A stretch of DNA of 64,000 nt, taken from positions 22,618,485 through 22,682,484 of the forward strand of contig NC_134027.1 of NCBI RefSeq assembly GCF_964204645.1, read 5' to 3'. The notes under the pieces were generated by a model. The model ran no database searches. It was not told the origin of the DNA and was given only the letters and a program-made list of their open reading frames with translations. Position 1 is the stretch's first letter. Every line of letters begins with the position of its first letter. This document shows, piece by piece, positions 1-11,642 of this stretch. Position numbers and translations under genes: made by a program. This DNA is from Tubulanus polymorphus (lineage: Eukaryota > Nemertea > Palaeonemertea > Tubulaniformes > Tubulanidae).

Positions 1-394
1 TAAGATTCTTGGATCTAGCGTCAGAAATATCTGGTGCTGTATATCATGGGTCCGAAATGAATTTGAAAAACGGAAGAAATATGATATACGTATATACCGG
101 TAAACCAAGGGGAACTGAAGCGAATACATTCGTAAATGGGAAGAAATATGATATGTGTACGTATCTACACCAAGAGGAGCTCGAGCAAATACGAATAAAA
201 ATGGAAGGAACATAATATACCTGATACCAAGAGGAATTGAAGCACGCCAGCTGCAAACGTAATACGTTGAAATCGATTTTATTATTATAGTGTAAGAACT
301 GTTGAAATCAATTTGCCCTATAAGCATGTGACCTATCTGAATATCGCCTGAATGGTAAGTCGCAGATTCCGAAGTATTTCTTACGCAAAACTCT

Positions 395-605
395 CTTATC
401 AAATTTATGAATTTCGACCCACCACTGTGGAATCGGGTTCAGCCCAGATCATTCTTATGATAACTCCGAGGTTGTATGAATCATAACTGTGGAAATAAAC
501 TCGTGCCAAAACTCACAACTGTGGATCTGAACCCAAAGTCAAATTTAAATTCTGGATCCAGAGAAGAATTAAAAGGACGTGACCGTGGAACCGGGTTCAG
601 AGTCA
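395..605 (-). repeat. Dispersed minisatellite, copy 1
   Basis: Several degenerate units of about 40-45 bases built around 'aactgtggatctgaaccc'. The same unit occurs in the opposite orientation at 8278-8545 and 54600-54900, and as single units near 16690-16770. Noncoding. Confidence 0.5.
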
Positions 606-1600
606 AATCACACCGACGAAACTTAGGAACTCACTAGATCCTGAGTCAAGTACATAGTTCGTCTTAATTTCTAAACCTCGTGTAAACCAGGATGAAAGAC
701 ACTCTAAATATTTGGATGGATATATGAAAGCTGTGGGTACTGGAGTTTGTAATGGGTAGTGTAGTGTGATCTGTGTGCATTTGTGGCCAGCACACAGATC
801 CCATTGTTCAATGGGGTTTGGTCCAGGACTCGCGAGATTTTCAACAACACGGAAGTAACGTGTAATAAATGATGACGTGAATTGCATGACTACCTACCAC
901 CCCTCATTATTGTTGGAAAACTAAACGTTCGGCACTGACTAAAAATTAGTAATAACATTTTAGAAATGGCCAGAATTTTAACTTAGGTTCTATCTCATTT
1001 TTATTTTACAAATGCGATTGGTATAATTTTTTTTTAAACGGCCGTTAAGGCTTCATGTTTCGTCTGCAATTCACTGCAAATAGTTACGCAACTACGCACA
1101 TTTCAGTGTTTTTGGCAGCTGTACACTCAATCGGCACCGTTCGTGACTAGCTTCACTGCGGAATTATCATTTATAAACATCGCCATATCACATCATCAAC
1201 TTATATTGTGCCTTTAAACCCTAACAGCCGAAATAATTGAAATGCACACACGATTTCTATCATTGAAAATTGAGAGAGTGGCCATGTTTGTGTTTGCTGC
1301 TTCGCGTAAATCCCGCACGGTGGCGGAACCGCGCGGAGTGGGGCCGATACGTCCAGTATATATAGGAGCATTGCGAATGTAGTGAGTTTTGCGATCGGGT
1401 ATAAAAGTAAGGATACAAATGCAATCAAGATATATATCCCGTTCATGGACTCTAAAACAATGAGTTCGTTTTAGAGTCAATGATGTTGCTGTTCGTGGAT
1501 GTTTTTCATTCGTACATCGCATCGTATATCATCTACCTTTATCCGTATATTTATAACAATGTAAAACCCAACTTAATCTTCGTTTATCCTCTAATTCATT

Positions 1601-2032
1601 CATGTATGAATTATTCTAAATAAGGTAATACATGGGAGATAATCTTGTTATGACATTCGCTGAGGGGATTTGAATAGTCATATAGGATATTTGCATTAAT
1701 GTACAAAGTGGATGACGTTCAACCTTCAGTCGGTAAGTGACTGGAATGATAAGGCGATTATTAAGGATAAGGGATTACCTTACTACCTGCGTTGTTGCTT
1801 TGTCAAACAAACAATACATAGAAGTTATGTAGATAAACGTGTATTAATGTGACGTGCGTATCCACGTAGGGAAACCTAAATATGGTTCGGCCAGTACAAA
1901 AGTGTTTTTACAATAATGTGAAGTGTGTATGTATGTTAACACTCCATACATGGGTCGGTGGAACGTTTGAACGTATGAACCATGTGTGGTGACGGGCCTG
2001 CAAACGTTACAAAACAGTAAACGATATCAGAA
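1601..2032. repeat. Dispersed repeat, copy 1 (pair with 7471-8058)
   Basis: This block, from 'gaattattctaaataaggtaa' to 'aaacagtaaacgatatca', is nearly identical to 7471-8058 in the same orientation. The second copy carries about 160 extra bases after 'gataagggatta', so one copy has an internal insertion or deletion. No coding capacity is visible in the shared part. Confidence 0.75.
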
Positions 2033-3322
2033 CTGTTTGCGACGCCGATATCTTATTGCGAACTCTCGATATTGGACCGATCATCTATTCGCCGCCGATT
2101 ATCAATGTTTTCGTGAAAGAACAATTACGCGTGATTCACCGTATTTGAACTATACCGGACTTTGGCGCGGGAGGATGTTGTAACCGTTACAACAGTTTAT
2201 CAAAGCCAGATGGCGTGGACCTGGTTGCCACCGAGACTGCGTGTTTACTAGGCAAACTATGCCGTACGTGAGGTGAACGCGCGTATTATAATCGTTTATA
2301 CGTGTATAATTTTTGTTTTTAACGAGTTTAAAACTGTGTCTGTTCTCGCGCTTGTTTATTTTGTGCTTTATTTAGTAACATTTTGACAGTTCTGTAAAGT
2401 TTTGTAACATTTTCAACAGATTGTAATCTTAATTAGTTTCTAGCCGATTTTGTATAAAAGCTGTAGAAAATTCTCTGTAAGATCAGTTCATTTTTGTAAG
2501 CCTGATGGTACACGTCTCCTGCCAAATAAATCTCTCTCGTCTATACTCTGAAGAAAGTCTTGCAGTTAGTCATTTCATGACCAAGGGACAGGACGACGAA
2601 TTTGCCTCGCTTTGCTGCTTCAAGGGACAGGACGATGACTCTGCCTCGCTTTTGCTGCATCAACCAGGGAACGCGGTTGAATCTGCCCGACTCGCTAATT
2701 TGCCTCTGCCTGGTGGACCCGCCTGGCTTCTGCTTCAGCCCTGCCTTTGCTTTGCTTCTGTCCGAGAACGTATACAGTCCTCCTCGCTCAATCGATTCCT
2801 CACACCCCATCGATTGTCAGTAGAGTGAGCCCGAAACCCCGTGGTGTTTTGGTAAATAAGCGTATATGATATTGCCTCCGTTGTTTTCAAATTCATTTCA
2901 GGTCGATGACACAGCCCCAGAAACAACCAAGTATTTAAATTACATGCATGATTAGAAATTGGCTCGTCCCGAATCTTGTTCCTATCTGATCGGAAGAATC
3001 TAAGTTACCCGACTGGTAATCTAGACCCGCCAATCACAATCTTATCTTAATTAAAGCCACACAGAAATAAAGAAAGTATTCAATGCACTGAAGACTGGGC
3101 GTATTGTACGACGGTGGATCCTTATTTGTTACGCCGCTACGACTTGTATTGTGTAAAACCTGCTTCATCCGAGAAAAGATCGGACTTGCGGGATGATTTT
3201 AATGAATCAGCTCATGATCTGCATCCAGAATGAAAACGAACCCGTATTTCACTAGTGATCCAGTTGTACAGTTGTGTCGGTTGAATTTGAATCCGAACCC
3301 AAAATTTAGGTCATTCGATTGG

Positions 3323-4270
3323 TTATTTGATTTTACAGCCAACTTTTGAACAGAAATATTCACGAATTTCTCGTCCCAGTAAAAGATATATGTAAAAATT
3401 GATGACGTAGTTACACATTTGGAACTGTATGAATACATCGTACAAAAACGCTTTTTGGTCCGCGGGCAACGGTATGAATATGCTTATAGAAGGTGGTAGT
3501 GTAAATACAGTAAATGCGAGTGAAACTGTCACGAGCATTATTGTTGTACGTTTTGATTTTGTAGTTTTCTTGTCGGCCGTAATCAATTCTGAACCCCTGA
3601 ATAACTGAATGATTATTACAGAATTTGATACGATTATGAAAGCTAAAGGAAGAACGTAAACATAGGTGGCAAATGTGATAAAAAGTGACGACTCGTCGGA
3701 TAATTTGAAGTAACATCCCATGAAAAGCTGGTCAGAGAATTCCAATAGTAGAGCTGGGCGAATGCCGATTACTAATGCGTCCACTACGAAAATAATGACA
3801 ATGGCGCATCGGGCGAATCTAGGTGTACATATCAAACGAGATGTGAACGGGAAGAGCACGACCGCCGCACGTTCTAGAGATATAGCTACTATCAACCACG
3901 AACTGTTTGCGGATATCAATCCCATTATGAATTCGTACATTTGACAACTGATCAATGAATTAACGAGGAATATAGGTCCAGATTCTAGGTGTAAGAGAAC
4001 AAACTGTAAAACGGGCATCAACGTAAAATTGACGCAAAACAAAAAATCGCTCAGGGACAAAACGATCAGATAGTTAGCGTAAGATAAACTCCGGAATCTA
4101 CGACTTATCATTATCAGGAATGTAGCTGAATTACCAAAGGCTCCCGACAGAAACAAGACAGGCAGTACGACCAATGATACCGTACGGTGGCTCCCAAATT
4201 GGTTCTCCAAAGACAAGAGGACGAAGTAACTGCTAAAGGGGCGACCAAACCGCATCTGTGTGAAATTCAT
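3323..4270 (-). CDS. Orphan class A (rhodopsin-like) GPCR, probably peptide receptor
   Basis: An intronless frame encoding a seven-transmembrane receptor. The frame is open to 4453, but the first in-frame ATG is at 4270, giving 315 residues with a short N-tail carrying an N-glycosylation site (NFT at residues 2-4). Numbering from this Met: TM1 about 31-56 with GN at 46-47; TM2 63-90 with Asp75 in LSLSD; Cys109 before TM3 pairs with Cys186 in the second extracellular loop (MGCYF). TM3 ends ERA (133-135), not DRY. TM4 lacks the usual Trp, TM6 reads FTLPP instead of CWxP, and TM7 reads INFYIY instead of NPxxY. The INFxIY form is familiar in invertebrate FMRFamide/myoinhibitory-peptide-type receptors (family knowledge). 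The ligand is unknown. An upstream coding exon cannot be excluded. The nearest neighbour is a secreted-peptide gene on the same strand. Confidence 0.85.
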   Translation of the reverse strand: MNFTQMRFGRPFSSYFVLLSLENQFGSHRTVSLVVLPVLFLSGAFGNSATFLIMISRRFRSLSYANYLIVLSLSDFLFCVNFTLMPVLQFVLLHLESGPIFLVNSLISCQMYEFIMGLISANSSWLIVAISLERAAVVLFPFTSRLICTPRFARCAIVIIFVVDALVIGIRPALLLEFSDQLFMGCYFKLSDESSLFITFATYVYVLPLAFIIVSNSVIIIQLFRGSELITADKKTTKSKRTTIMLVTVSLAFTVFTLPPSISIFIPLPADQKAFLYDVFIQFQMCNYVINFYIYLLLGREIREYFCSKVGCKIK

Positions 4271-4453
4271 GAATGAAACACAACCGTAATGCACTGGCTC
4301 TAACTTATTAATTTGTAAATCAAACCCGGACAATGCGGCGGACTGATGAGTTGTGTCGCCGTGTATATATATTGCCAGTATTGCCGGAAAACGCTTATGT
4401 AAAAGGAATTGATATATCCACTTAGTGAGGTTATACGAATTGTATACAATCAC

Positions 4454-5749
4454 TATTCATTTGTTAGAAATGAAAGCATCTGGACTATTTTCGTTTTTGG
4501 CAGCGAATCGAAATCAATTCTTTAGATTCTTTTCATGAAATGCATTTGTCACTAAATTCATTATAATCCCTTATGAGACGAATTGACTGGCTGCAAGTCG
4601 AAAATCGATTCTAACACAATCTAACACAATACTCAAATATGTGATAGGCGTAGCAAATTAACAAATATAGTCAACTCCATCCTGCCACGGCAGGGATTCG
4701 AACCTGATGGCATCGTTACACTCAGCCACGGCACGAACCCCTGCCACAGTAGACCGGGTTCGCAGGTACATGCGCAGCTTTGCCATGCGAAAACTTGTGG
4801 CACCAATCAGATTGCTCGTTGTATAGTCGCTGAGGTAAATTTCAGGGAAGAACTTTAAATAGGAAAACCCGCGCTAAAATAAAACGGGATATCTGATTGG
4901 CTGTTAATGACATCATCTAAGCAGCGCGTGTAGCTGCGCACTCGGTCTAGTGTGGCAGGATTTCGTACCGTGGCAATCTCGATGCCATCAGGTTCGAATC
5001 CCTGCCGGGGAGGATGAGTCAACCCCGATATACCGATAGCAATATATGGGAAGCAGTATATGGGGGGGGCGTAATTGGGGTTGATTGTATCTGGTATCTG
5101 GTAAATGATGCTTTGAACATTGTTTTAGAGATCAAAAGATAAATACTTTCACAGCGAGGACGCAATTTATTTCGTTACGATGGCGATATCTATGATGCGA
5201 GAGGTGAACCAGTTCATTCAGATTCGTGGAGGAGACGTGTCACCGGGTGTCGAATATATACAACGAGATGCACGAGCTTTCGCTACCTAATGCACTATAA
5301 TAGATTCATCATCACTTATTCACCTGAAGAAGCTGCTATATCAAGTACTACATGTAATGTATGCATTGAATTGTTTCTGTTTACGTGAATATCTCATTTA
5401 ATCTACACGTGTTTGTTATATGTTATTTTGGAATAGATATATGTAAATGCAAGTACGTTAAATCATATATATTAGACTGATCTGCCTGACTCTGTGTCTG
5501 TAGTTTAACCGCGGATTCCAAGTTGAACAAAATTGAAATATAAAAGCTTTTCCAAATGAAATATGTAGAAATGTTCTAAAAGAATCATTCGCCAATTGGC
5601 TTAAAGATGACTCGAAAGACAAATATAATACATTATGTTGGATTCTTTCCGCCTTCAGCCAAAGAGGAACAGCTGATATTTTCACCAAGTACAGCAAGGA
5701 AATTTGAGAAAACGAGATTGATATCAGTGTATGGTCTATTCTAACGGCC
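4454..5749. other. Intergenic region between GPCR and peptide gene 1
   Basis: This stretch contains the foldback element at 4679-5017. I see no gene in the remainder: the open frame at 5458-5697 (minus) has no recognisable motif. Confidence 0.5.
4679..5017. mobile_element. Foldback/MITE with tRNA-like ends
   Basis: The two ends are inverted copies of each other over about 90-100 bases: left 'cagggattcgaacctgatgg', right 'ccatcaggttcgaatccctg', then an inner 'tagaccgggttcgcag' type block. The ends resemble a tRNA T-arm (GGTTCGAATCCC). Related sequence recurs at 16610-16690, 25780-25930, 58425-58465 and as a tandem array at 59290-59622. No transposase frame. Confidence 0.7.
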
Positions 5750-6163
5750 TTATCCCCATGTTTGGGTGCTACTCCAATTCCAACCTCTGCGCAATCTGCT
5801 CCTTACTCTGTCCTGTTCTTCAGCGACCGCGGCATGTGTCAAGACCGACACAAAGATGACGCAAAACAGAAGCGCGAATGTAATCAGTTGACCTGAAAGA
5901 AATTGAAAGAACGTTAAAAACATTTTTTTTTCCAAATTATATTATATGAAATCAAAAAAAACTTAGAAAAAATAGTGAAGGATAAAAGCTAATAAAATAT
6001 GGTATTCATATCCGATTTATGAAGCTGACATAGTACGAAGCCTTATACCCTAGGAGACACGTACGTACGTCTGATGACGGTTATGCTACGTACTATAACA
6101 ATACATTCGTATACTGACGACATAACTTATACGCACATATATGATTATATACTTACTCAACAT
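5750..6163 (-). CDS. Small secreted Trp-rich amidated peptide precursor, gene 1
   Basis: A two-exon coding region, join(6157-6163, 5750-5892) on the minus strand, giving 49 residues. The ATG sits in a 14-base microexon (6157-6170, preceded by ttttttcag and followed by gtaagt). Exon 2 starts at 5892 after tttctttcag, and the stop is at 5750. Signal peptide: residues 1 to about 26, with a good cleavage motif AVA/EE. Then come acidic EEQD, the basic stretch RVRSRLRR (31-38) and the tail GWNWSSTQTWG. The final Gly before the stop would amidate the last Trp, and RR at 37-38 is a possible dibasic cleavage site. Two paralogues (11643-11967, 19560-19883) share signal, spacer and RxRLRR, but the tail differs: this copy has no Lys and reads GWNW where the others read WGNW. 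I recognise no known family; an antimicrobial peptide or a W...W-amide neuropeptide are the two readings. Confidence 0.8.
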
Positions 6164-6547
6164 TCTAGGTCTGAAAAAATACATTTGAAAAGCTCATATT
6201 TTTTGTAATCATCTGAATGTAGTTCTCCCGATAAGAGCGAAAATTCCATTGGGCTGACAACAATTTACAAACCGATTCTGTATTTCAAAGCATGGTCAAA
6301 ATTCTAGCATTGCCATAAGACTGATACCATCATTGATAGATAAAACACTGTCAGGAAAGTAGCGCTTTGAAATTAAGAGTAATATTCCTGTATTTCGCAT
6401 CCTCTCGAATACTCTAATCTGTAGATTTACCGATGCGAGATTGAATGAGTCAGTGTGGGTAAAGATCATTTATTTTGGATGGGTACATTGTCAACGCGAG
6501 AAAAAACCGTAAACGCTGTTTAGCGGCTATACTTATTTTTACTTACT

Positions 6548-6960
6548 TTTTTCTGATGCAGACTATATAATATCCCGATGTTAAGTGTTTCACTCGTCTC
6601 AGCATTTAGGGTAAAGGATGAGACTGGACTCAATTTGTCCATGCCAGTATAAAAAATGTTCGCACCAGGAATGAATGGGCCTATAGTGGCCTATCGGTTT
6701 GTGACAAGCTACGTATTCGATTCGAATGGAGGAGAGCAAAATATCTTGTAAAGGTTCCTATAGTTCAGACCAACTACTTTGCGGCTTCATGTTTTTCTAA
6801 ATTTTCCATACCTTTCCTGATGTTGACTAGTTCCACGACGGCTCGTCTCCTCGAGTGTGTTTTCGTGTAAGGGAATACGCTTAATTTATATACTGCCACA
6901 GGTGAACACGCGTATGTACCAAGCACTTACCACTGCCGTTTATTATTTATTCATGCGACG
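6548..6960 (-). promoter_or_regulatory. Untranslated exon 1 and upstream region of peptide gene 1
   Basis: Read on the minus strand, 'agtctgcatcagaaaaaa' ends at a splice donor gtaagt (exon end 6547). It lies just after a TATATAG motif and a 'gagacgagt' block. Genes A (10085-10218) and B (18050-18195) have the same order of blocks: 'aagtgcttggtacatac', 'gagacgagt', 'atagtccgcatcagaagaag', gtaagt. The conservation marks a shared promoter and 5' untranslated exon. Intron 1 is 376 bases here (6171-6546) but about 1.4 kb in A and B. The exact transcription start cannot be read. Confidence 0.55.
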
Positions 6961-7090
6961 ATGATGAGCGAGTGAAAGTCCATTTGAAACCAACTTCACC
7001 GAACCGAAAATCAATCGATGGTGAGCTGAAAAGCGATGGAGGCTAAAAACAAGTGAAGAACTTAATTTGTATAGCTTTATGTATAGCAGA

Positions 7091-7203
7091 AACTGTAATA
7101 AATTTGCAATTGCAACTACCTTTTAATGATATCAAAAATATACATATAGTTATATTTTCAATATCATAAAAAGGGAGTTTGCAATTGCAAATTTATTACA
7201 GTT
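7091..7203. mobile_element. Short perfect-arm hairpin element
   Basis: The left arm 'aactgtaataaatttgcaat' and the right arm 'attgcaaatttattacagtt' are reverse complements, extending over about 40 bases per arm around an AT-rich loop. Typical of a MITE; no coding content. Confidence 0.7.
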
Positions 7204-7470
7204 AGGCCTATATAATGTTATTGCCAAAACCGGGATTTTAGGCCATTGGTTGATCTATTGCGTAGGTCTATATCTGAGTCAGATGTCTGGCTCATATAGT
7301 ATATAGTAGTATATTCATTTTTCATTACTCATACATACAATGTGATATTTCGACAGGTTTTAAGTGCAATGTATGCGTAAGTGTGCTCGAATACTAATCA
7401 CATCTTCTTATCAATGAAATTAATATTGGGGATAATCATCCCTGTTTCAAGATATGAAATTTTATAATTC

Positions 7471-8058
7471 ATTCATATATGAATTATTCTAAATAAGGTA
7501 ATACATGGGAGATAATCTTGTTATGACATTTGCTGAGGGGATTTGAATAGTCATATGGGATATTTGCATTAATGTAAAAAGCGGATGACGTTCAACCTTC
7601 AGTCGGCAAGTGACTGGAATGATAAGGCGATTATAAAGGATAAGGGATTAATCTCAGTGGGAGATCCATTTGTTTCAGACCGGTTTTGTACGAGCGCCTA
7701 TTCGCGCAAAAAAATCAACCGTTTCATCTAGCCTGTTCTTGATGTTAGCGTCTAAGCGTAACGTCATAGTGTGGTTGTATATATACATTAAAGTGTTGCT
7801 ATTATCAGACTACCTGCGTTGTTGCTTTGTGTTACACAAACAATACATAGAAGTTATGTAGATAAACGTGTATTGATGTGACGTGCGTATCCACGTAGGG
7901 AAACCTAAATATGGTTCGGCCAGTACAAACGTGTTTTTACAATAATGTGAAGTGTGTAGGTACGTAAACACTCCATACATGGGTCGGTGGAACGTTTGAA
8001 CGTACGAACCATGTGTGGTGACGGGCCTGCAAACGTTACTAAACAGTAAACGATATCA
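7471..8058. repeat. Dispersed repeat, copy 2 (pair with 1601-2032)
   Basis: Same orientation as the first copy and nearly identical to it, except for an extra segment of about 160 bases near 7650-7810. That segment contains 'cgtctaagcgtaacgtcata', which resembles the inner part of the terminal repeat of the foldback element at 13597-15719. The extra segment may therefore be a fragment of that element family. Confidence 0.7.
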
Positions 8059-8277
8059 AATGGAAGAGCAAGTCTTTGAGAGGGAAAGGAAAAGAGAAGG
8101 TCTTTAGAAATAGGTTATACCCGGCTGAGAAAAATAAAGATGATTATATAGACTCAAGAAGTCGTTCTAGTTGTTTTCACAAAAGAGAATTAAAAGCGGG
8201 TGAGAATGTACGTACCTACAACGCTTATGAGAAAGTATATACACCAATAAACCGACACCGCTGACATCTTTTGACAA

Positions 8278-8545
8278 TTTGACTCTAAATCCAGTTCTGC
8301 ACTTGTGTGGGTTTGGTTTTGACTCCGAATCCAGTTCTTCGTTGTGTGGGTTTGGTTTGACTGCACTTGTGTGGGTTTAACTCTGAACCCAGTTCTACCT
8401 TTGTGTTGGTTTTATTTGACTGTGGATCTCAATTCAACAGTTGTGAGGGTTCGATTTGACTCTGGGCCGGTCAATATAGTAAGGGCCCCGCAGTGTAGCT
8501 TTTGATTTGGAATTATGTCCAATGTTGTTCTGTGGGTTCATCTTG
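8278..8545 (+). repeat. Dispersed minisatellite, copy 2
   Basis: Five or six degenerate units with consensus near 'ccagttctgcacttgtgtgggtttgg'. Related arrays lie at 395-605 (inverted) and 54600-54900. Noncoding. Confidence 0.6.
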
Positions 8546-10084
8546 ACTCTGGATGCAAATTATGACCTCAGGCGTAAATATCATATGAAATCATTCGCAT
8601 GTCCGAAGCTTTCTGCGGGAGTAACATGACGCAAGTCGTAGCCATGTGGCCAGTAAGGATCCACCAGAGTCTGTTTATACGTCCAGTCTTCAGCACTTTG
8701 GTTACTTTTTTTGCGTGCACTAATTTATCATCTAAACAATACACTCTTACATACAATGAATAAATTATCGCATTCAGTAGCAAGATTCGGGTTAGTCGAT
8801 GACCTGAGACCGCTACCAGAGATTCTAGTGACAAGCCAATTTTTGATTGAGCAGGCAAAACTTTTCGACAGTCTGGTGGCACCAATTCCATTGTACAGTT
8901 GTGAAAATTGGATAGTTGGGAAATTGTGAAGATTGGAAAATTGCGTCCCATTAAACGCCTTCTGAATTTCAAAAAGATGCCTTCAATATTGATTTAGCAT
9001 TTGAAAAAGATGACCACTGCAGAAACCGTGTATCTCTGTGCTCTATGTGTTTCACGTCGAGGAACAATGGCTGTACTAGGTGAGCTTGGCAATATCCACT
9101 CAGAAGACTCTTGAAATTCTGGCATACTGGCATACCACAAATAGGGAAAACTAGTATACCATTCTATGCAAGCAACCTGTTGGCATCCTAGATCATTCGC
9201 AATATCTTTTACCCGAACGAAACATACATTACAAGAGAGATTTAAACATTTTGGCACAAATAGATATCCAAATCGCCTCAAAAGTAGACTGCTACACAAT
9301 TCTAAATCCTGAATTTACCATTGCGCCATTCTTGGTGGGTTTTACGCTACCAAAACAATATAGAACCAAAATCTGCAAATTTCGTATAGGTAATCATTGT
9401 CTATACCGAGGAAGATACTGAAGAAGATAAACTAACAACACACCATGAGAGAATAGATTGTGCCAATCCTGTAATTCCATTTGAAAATGAGTTTCATTTT
9501 GTAAAGAGTGCTTAGGACAAAATTAGATATGATTTGAACAGAGCTGTAAGTTACATACCCAGATGCTCCAAATTGTGACTACCAAGCAAAATTCCAAATC
9601 CTAGACTTACTGATACAAACCTATACCTAAAGGTTTTGAAATTCTTAACTCTAACTCGACCAGACAGGGTGTATTTATAAAAATAAAGAGATGTTTGAAT
9701 TGAATTGTGAAGCGCATACTTGAATTGTTTAAACCTCTACTCTAGCTACGTGTATATTGTGAATCTAGTGAGAAAATGGAGGTAGGTCTTCCTGCGTATA
9801 TTCAAACTTGTCTACACTCCTGCTGTAAACACGAAATAATGTTTTTCAAAAACCGGCAATTAGCGTGTAGCCTATACGTATTGTTTCTGGCATCCTCCCT
9901 ATAGGCAGGGAAACGAGCACGATGGCGTTTGCATTGTGCATATTGTACCAGCTGTATTCCCATCAACAGAATTGCAGCTCGCTGAATATTGTTCGAGGTG
10001 TCAAATTGGATGTTTCTCACTCTTCATCGTCAAATGAACAAATAAAAAAACCAACCTGTAAGTGCTTGGTACATACACTCGTTC

Positions 10085-10218
10085 AATACTAGCATCAATG
10101 CTGGCAACTACATATATCAAGTATATCCAGTCCCATCCTGCATCCTAAACCGGGAACACGCTGGAGACGAGTAAACCCACACAACATCGTGAAACTATAT
10201 AGTCCGCATCAGAAGAAG
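10085..10218 (+). promoter_or_regulatory. Promoter region and untranslated exon 1 of peptide gene A
   Basis: A block conserved with gene 1 (minus strand, about 6548-6700) and gene B (18060-18195). It contains 'gagacgagtaaac' and 'actatatagtccgcatcag', then the donor aag/gtaagt, so exon 1 ends at 10218. The intron runs to the microexon at 11636. The transcription start is not resolved: the TATATAG motif lies too close to the donor to be a simple TATA box for this exon. Confidence 0.5.
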
Positions 10219-10498
10219 GTAAGTACAGGAAATAAGTACAGTTCATGTAGCGCTAACGGCATATTTAGTAGAATTAAAACTATTGATATATTAGGTTCAA
10301 CAGAATGGGAATACGTGAATATTTCATTTCAGTCCGCAACATAACTTTTTCGACAGTATTTTTTTTTGATCGGATATCTATTATATCTGATAGGAAGTGT
10401 ATATTTTGTCAGAGCGGCATTATTTTAGTAAACGCTATTTTGCCAATGGCTATACATCATAAGAATAACTGATAAAATATGACTATAAAATCATTATA

Positions 10499-10618
10499 TT
10501 GGGTTTAGGGTTAGGGTTTCAATAGGGTTAGGGTCTAGAGGGTCCAGAGTGTTAGGGTAAGTGTCAGAATGAGGTTTAGGGTCTGCTTTTTACCCCTAGG
10601 GATAGGGTTAGGGTAAGG
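10499..10618 (+). repeat. Telomere-like TTAGGG tract, copy A
   Basis: Degenerate interstitial repeats of ttaggg ('gggtttagggttagggtttc', several more units) inside intron 1 of peptide gene A. A shorter homologous tract is at 18468-18535 in unit B, so it predates the duplication. Confidence 0.7.
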
Positions 10619-10653
10619 TGAGACTACATGTAGTGAAAATTTACTGTTTCCAG

Positions 10654-10697
10654 TGAGCTCGATGGTTTAGTGGAAAGACGTTAGACTATCTGTTCAC
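10654..10697 (+). repeat. tRNA-derived SINE head, partial (unit A)
   Basis: 'gatggtttagtggaaagacg' resembles a Pol III A box within a tRNA-like head. The unit B copy (18550-18606) retains 'agactagcaatctgcctctg', which is partly deleted here. No good B box (GGTTCGA) remains, so it is a remnant. Confidence 0.4.
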
Positions 10698-10963
10698 ACT
10701 TTCCTTGAATTTTTTACGTCGCGCACCTCAGTACGCATGCGCGGCGTCGATTAGCCAATCAGAACGCGCCATTGACAAAATAGCCTTGACATGAATAATG
10801 CGCGCATTGGCAAAATATCACCTTCCTATTTGGTAACGCAGCTCTATAGATGACGAGGTATGACTTAAACATAAGAAGCTTTTTCTGGAAATTATAGCCC
10901 CCATCAAGCATACTGATGTCATTTTTAATTGGACTGCATCTCACGTATATAGTATAGACATTA

Positions 10964-11207
10964 TTGGGACGTGTTTCTGATTCCTTTTTATCAACTATTT
11001 GGAGCTTTTTATTGGATTTTTTGGATTGGAAGAAACCTAAAGGCCGACCACAGTCCACCTGGTTGACGATAATCCGTGAAGACCTAGCCTTTGTGGATAT
11101 AGAACTTGATTTTAAATTAACGCCAAGCGAAATATTAACTTTTTGAAGGAACTGACTGTAGGCCGCGATAATTGGGGTCCCTTGTACATCACATCGTGAC
11201 GCAGCGG
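10964..11207 (+). pseudogene. Non-LTR retrotransposon 3' end remnant (unit A)
   Basis: The plus-strand translation contains GRPQSTWLTIIREDLAF and, after a frameshift near 11146, DNWG-type residues. This is the usual C-terminal tail of LINE reverse transcriptase proteins (GRP-x-x-TW ... D-x-W-x-x-LV). The homologous remnant at 18910-19116 in unit B is intact over this stretch. It lies in intron 1 of peptide gene A and is too short to encode an enzyme. Confidence 0.65.
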
Positions 11208-11642
11208 CGTTGGTGATGTCATAGAAGAAAGATTGGATTGTTTCAAGAAAATAGGAGGGCGAAGAGGAAAAATAAACCATTTTTTATAAAAGGCGTTTTT
11301 AAGATAAAATGCGTTTATGGAAGGGAGCATGGAGAAATGAATTAAGAAACGGGTATCTTCCACGTAAACCTCGAAAGGACTGCAGAGACAGATAAAAAAG
11401 AGTTGAGATTGTGACGAATTTGATTCAAAAGATTGGAGAATTCAATGAAGAAAGAAAACTATCTTCTAGCAAATCACTAGATTGAAAATTAGAGTGGTTG
11501 TAACTAAAAAACAATTGTTTCTTTATTTGATTATTAATGCAGAATTTCAGGAGGCGGATCCGTGCTCCAAGCAATTAGCCTAGCGTATAACTAAGACGAT
11601 AATCATATGTATATTTCTAAATTCATTTTTTTCAGACCCAAA

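Larger units (their letters stand above)
1..3322. other. Repeat-rich intergenic region, no gene seen
   Basis: No open frame here looks like a protein gene; the short frames lack recognisable motifs and overlap each other on both strands. Positions about 395-605 hold degenerate copies of a dispersed minisatellite whose unit reads roughly 'cacaactgtggatctgaaccc'. Positions 1601-2032 are a dispersed repeat that recurs at 7471-8058. The stretch 2174-2945 has a TATA-like tataaaag, an aataaa signal and a tgt...aca frame. It could be a decayed LTR, but I see no second copy. Confidence 0.5.

Noticed and set aside
2174-2945. Possible solo LTR with tataaaag, aataaa and a following 'ggctcgtccc' resembling a primer-binding site
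   Set aside because: No second LTR, no target duplication and no gag or pol nearby; the primer-site match is short. Not enough to annotate.
4683-5012. tRNA gene suggested by GGTTCGAATCCC-like T-arm
   Set aside because: No acceptor stem, D-arm or anticodon arm could be folded around it; it is the terminal repeat of a foldback element.
8568-8972. 134-residue minus-strand frame, part of it repeated at 16730-16933
   Set aside because: The repeated part is just the duplicated segment; the frame starts and ends differently in the two units and has no motif.
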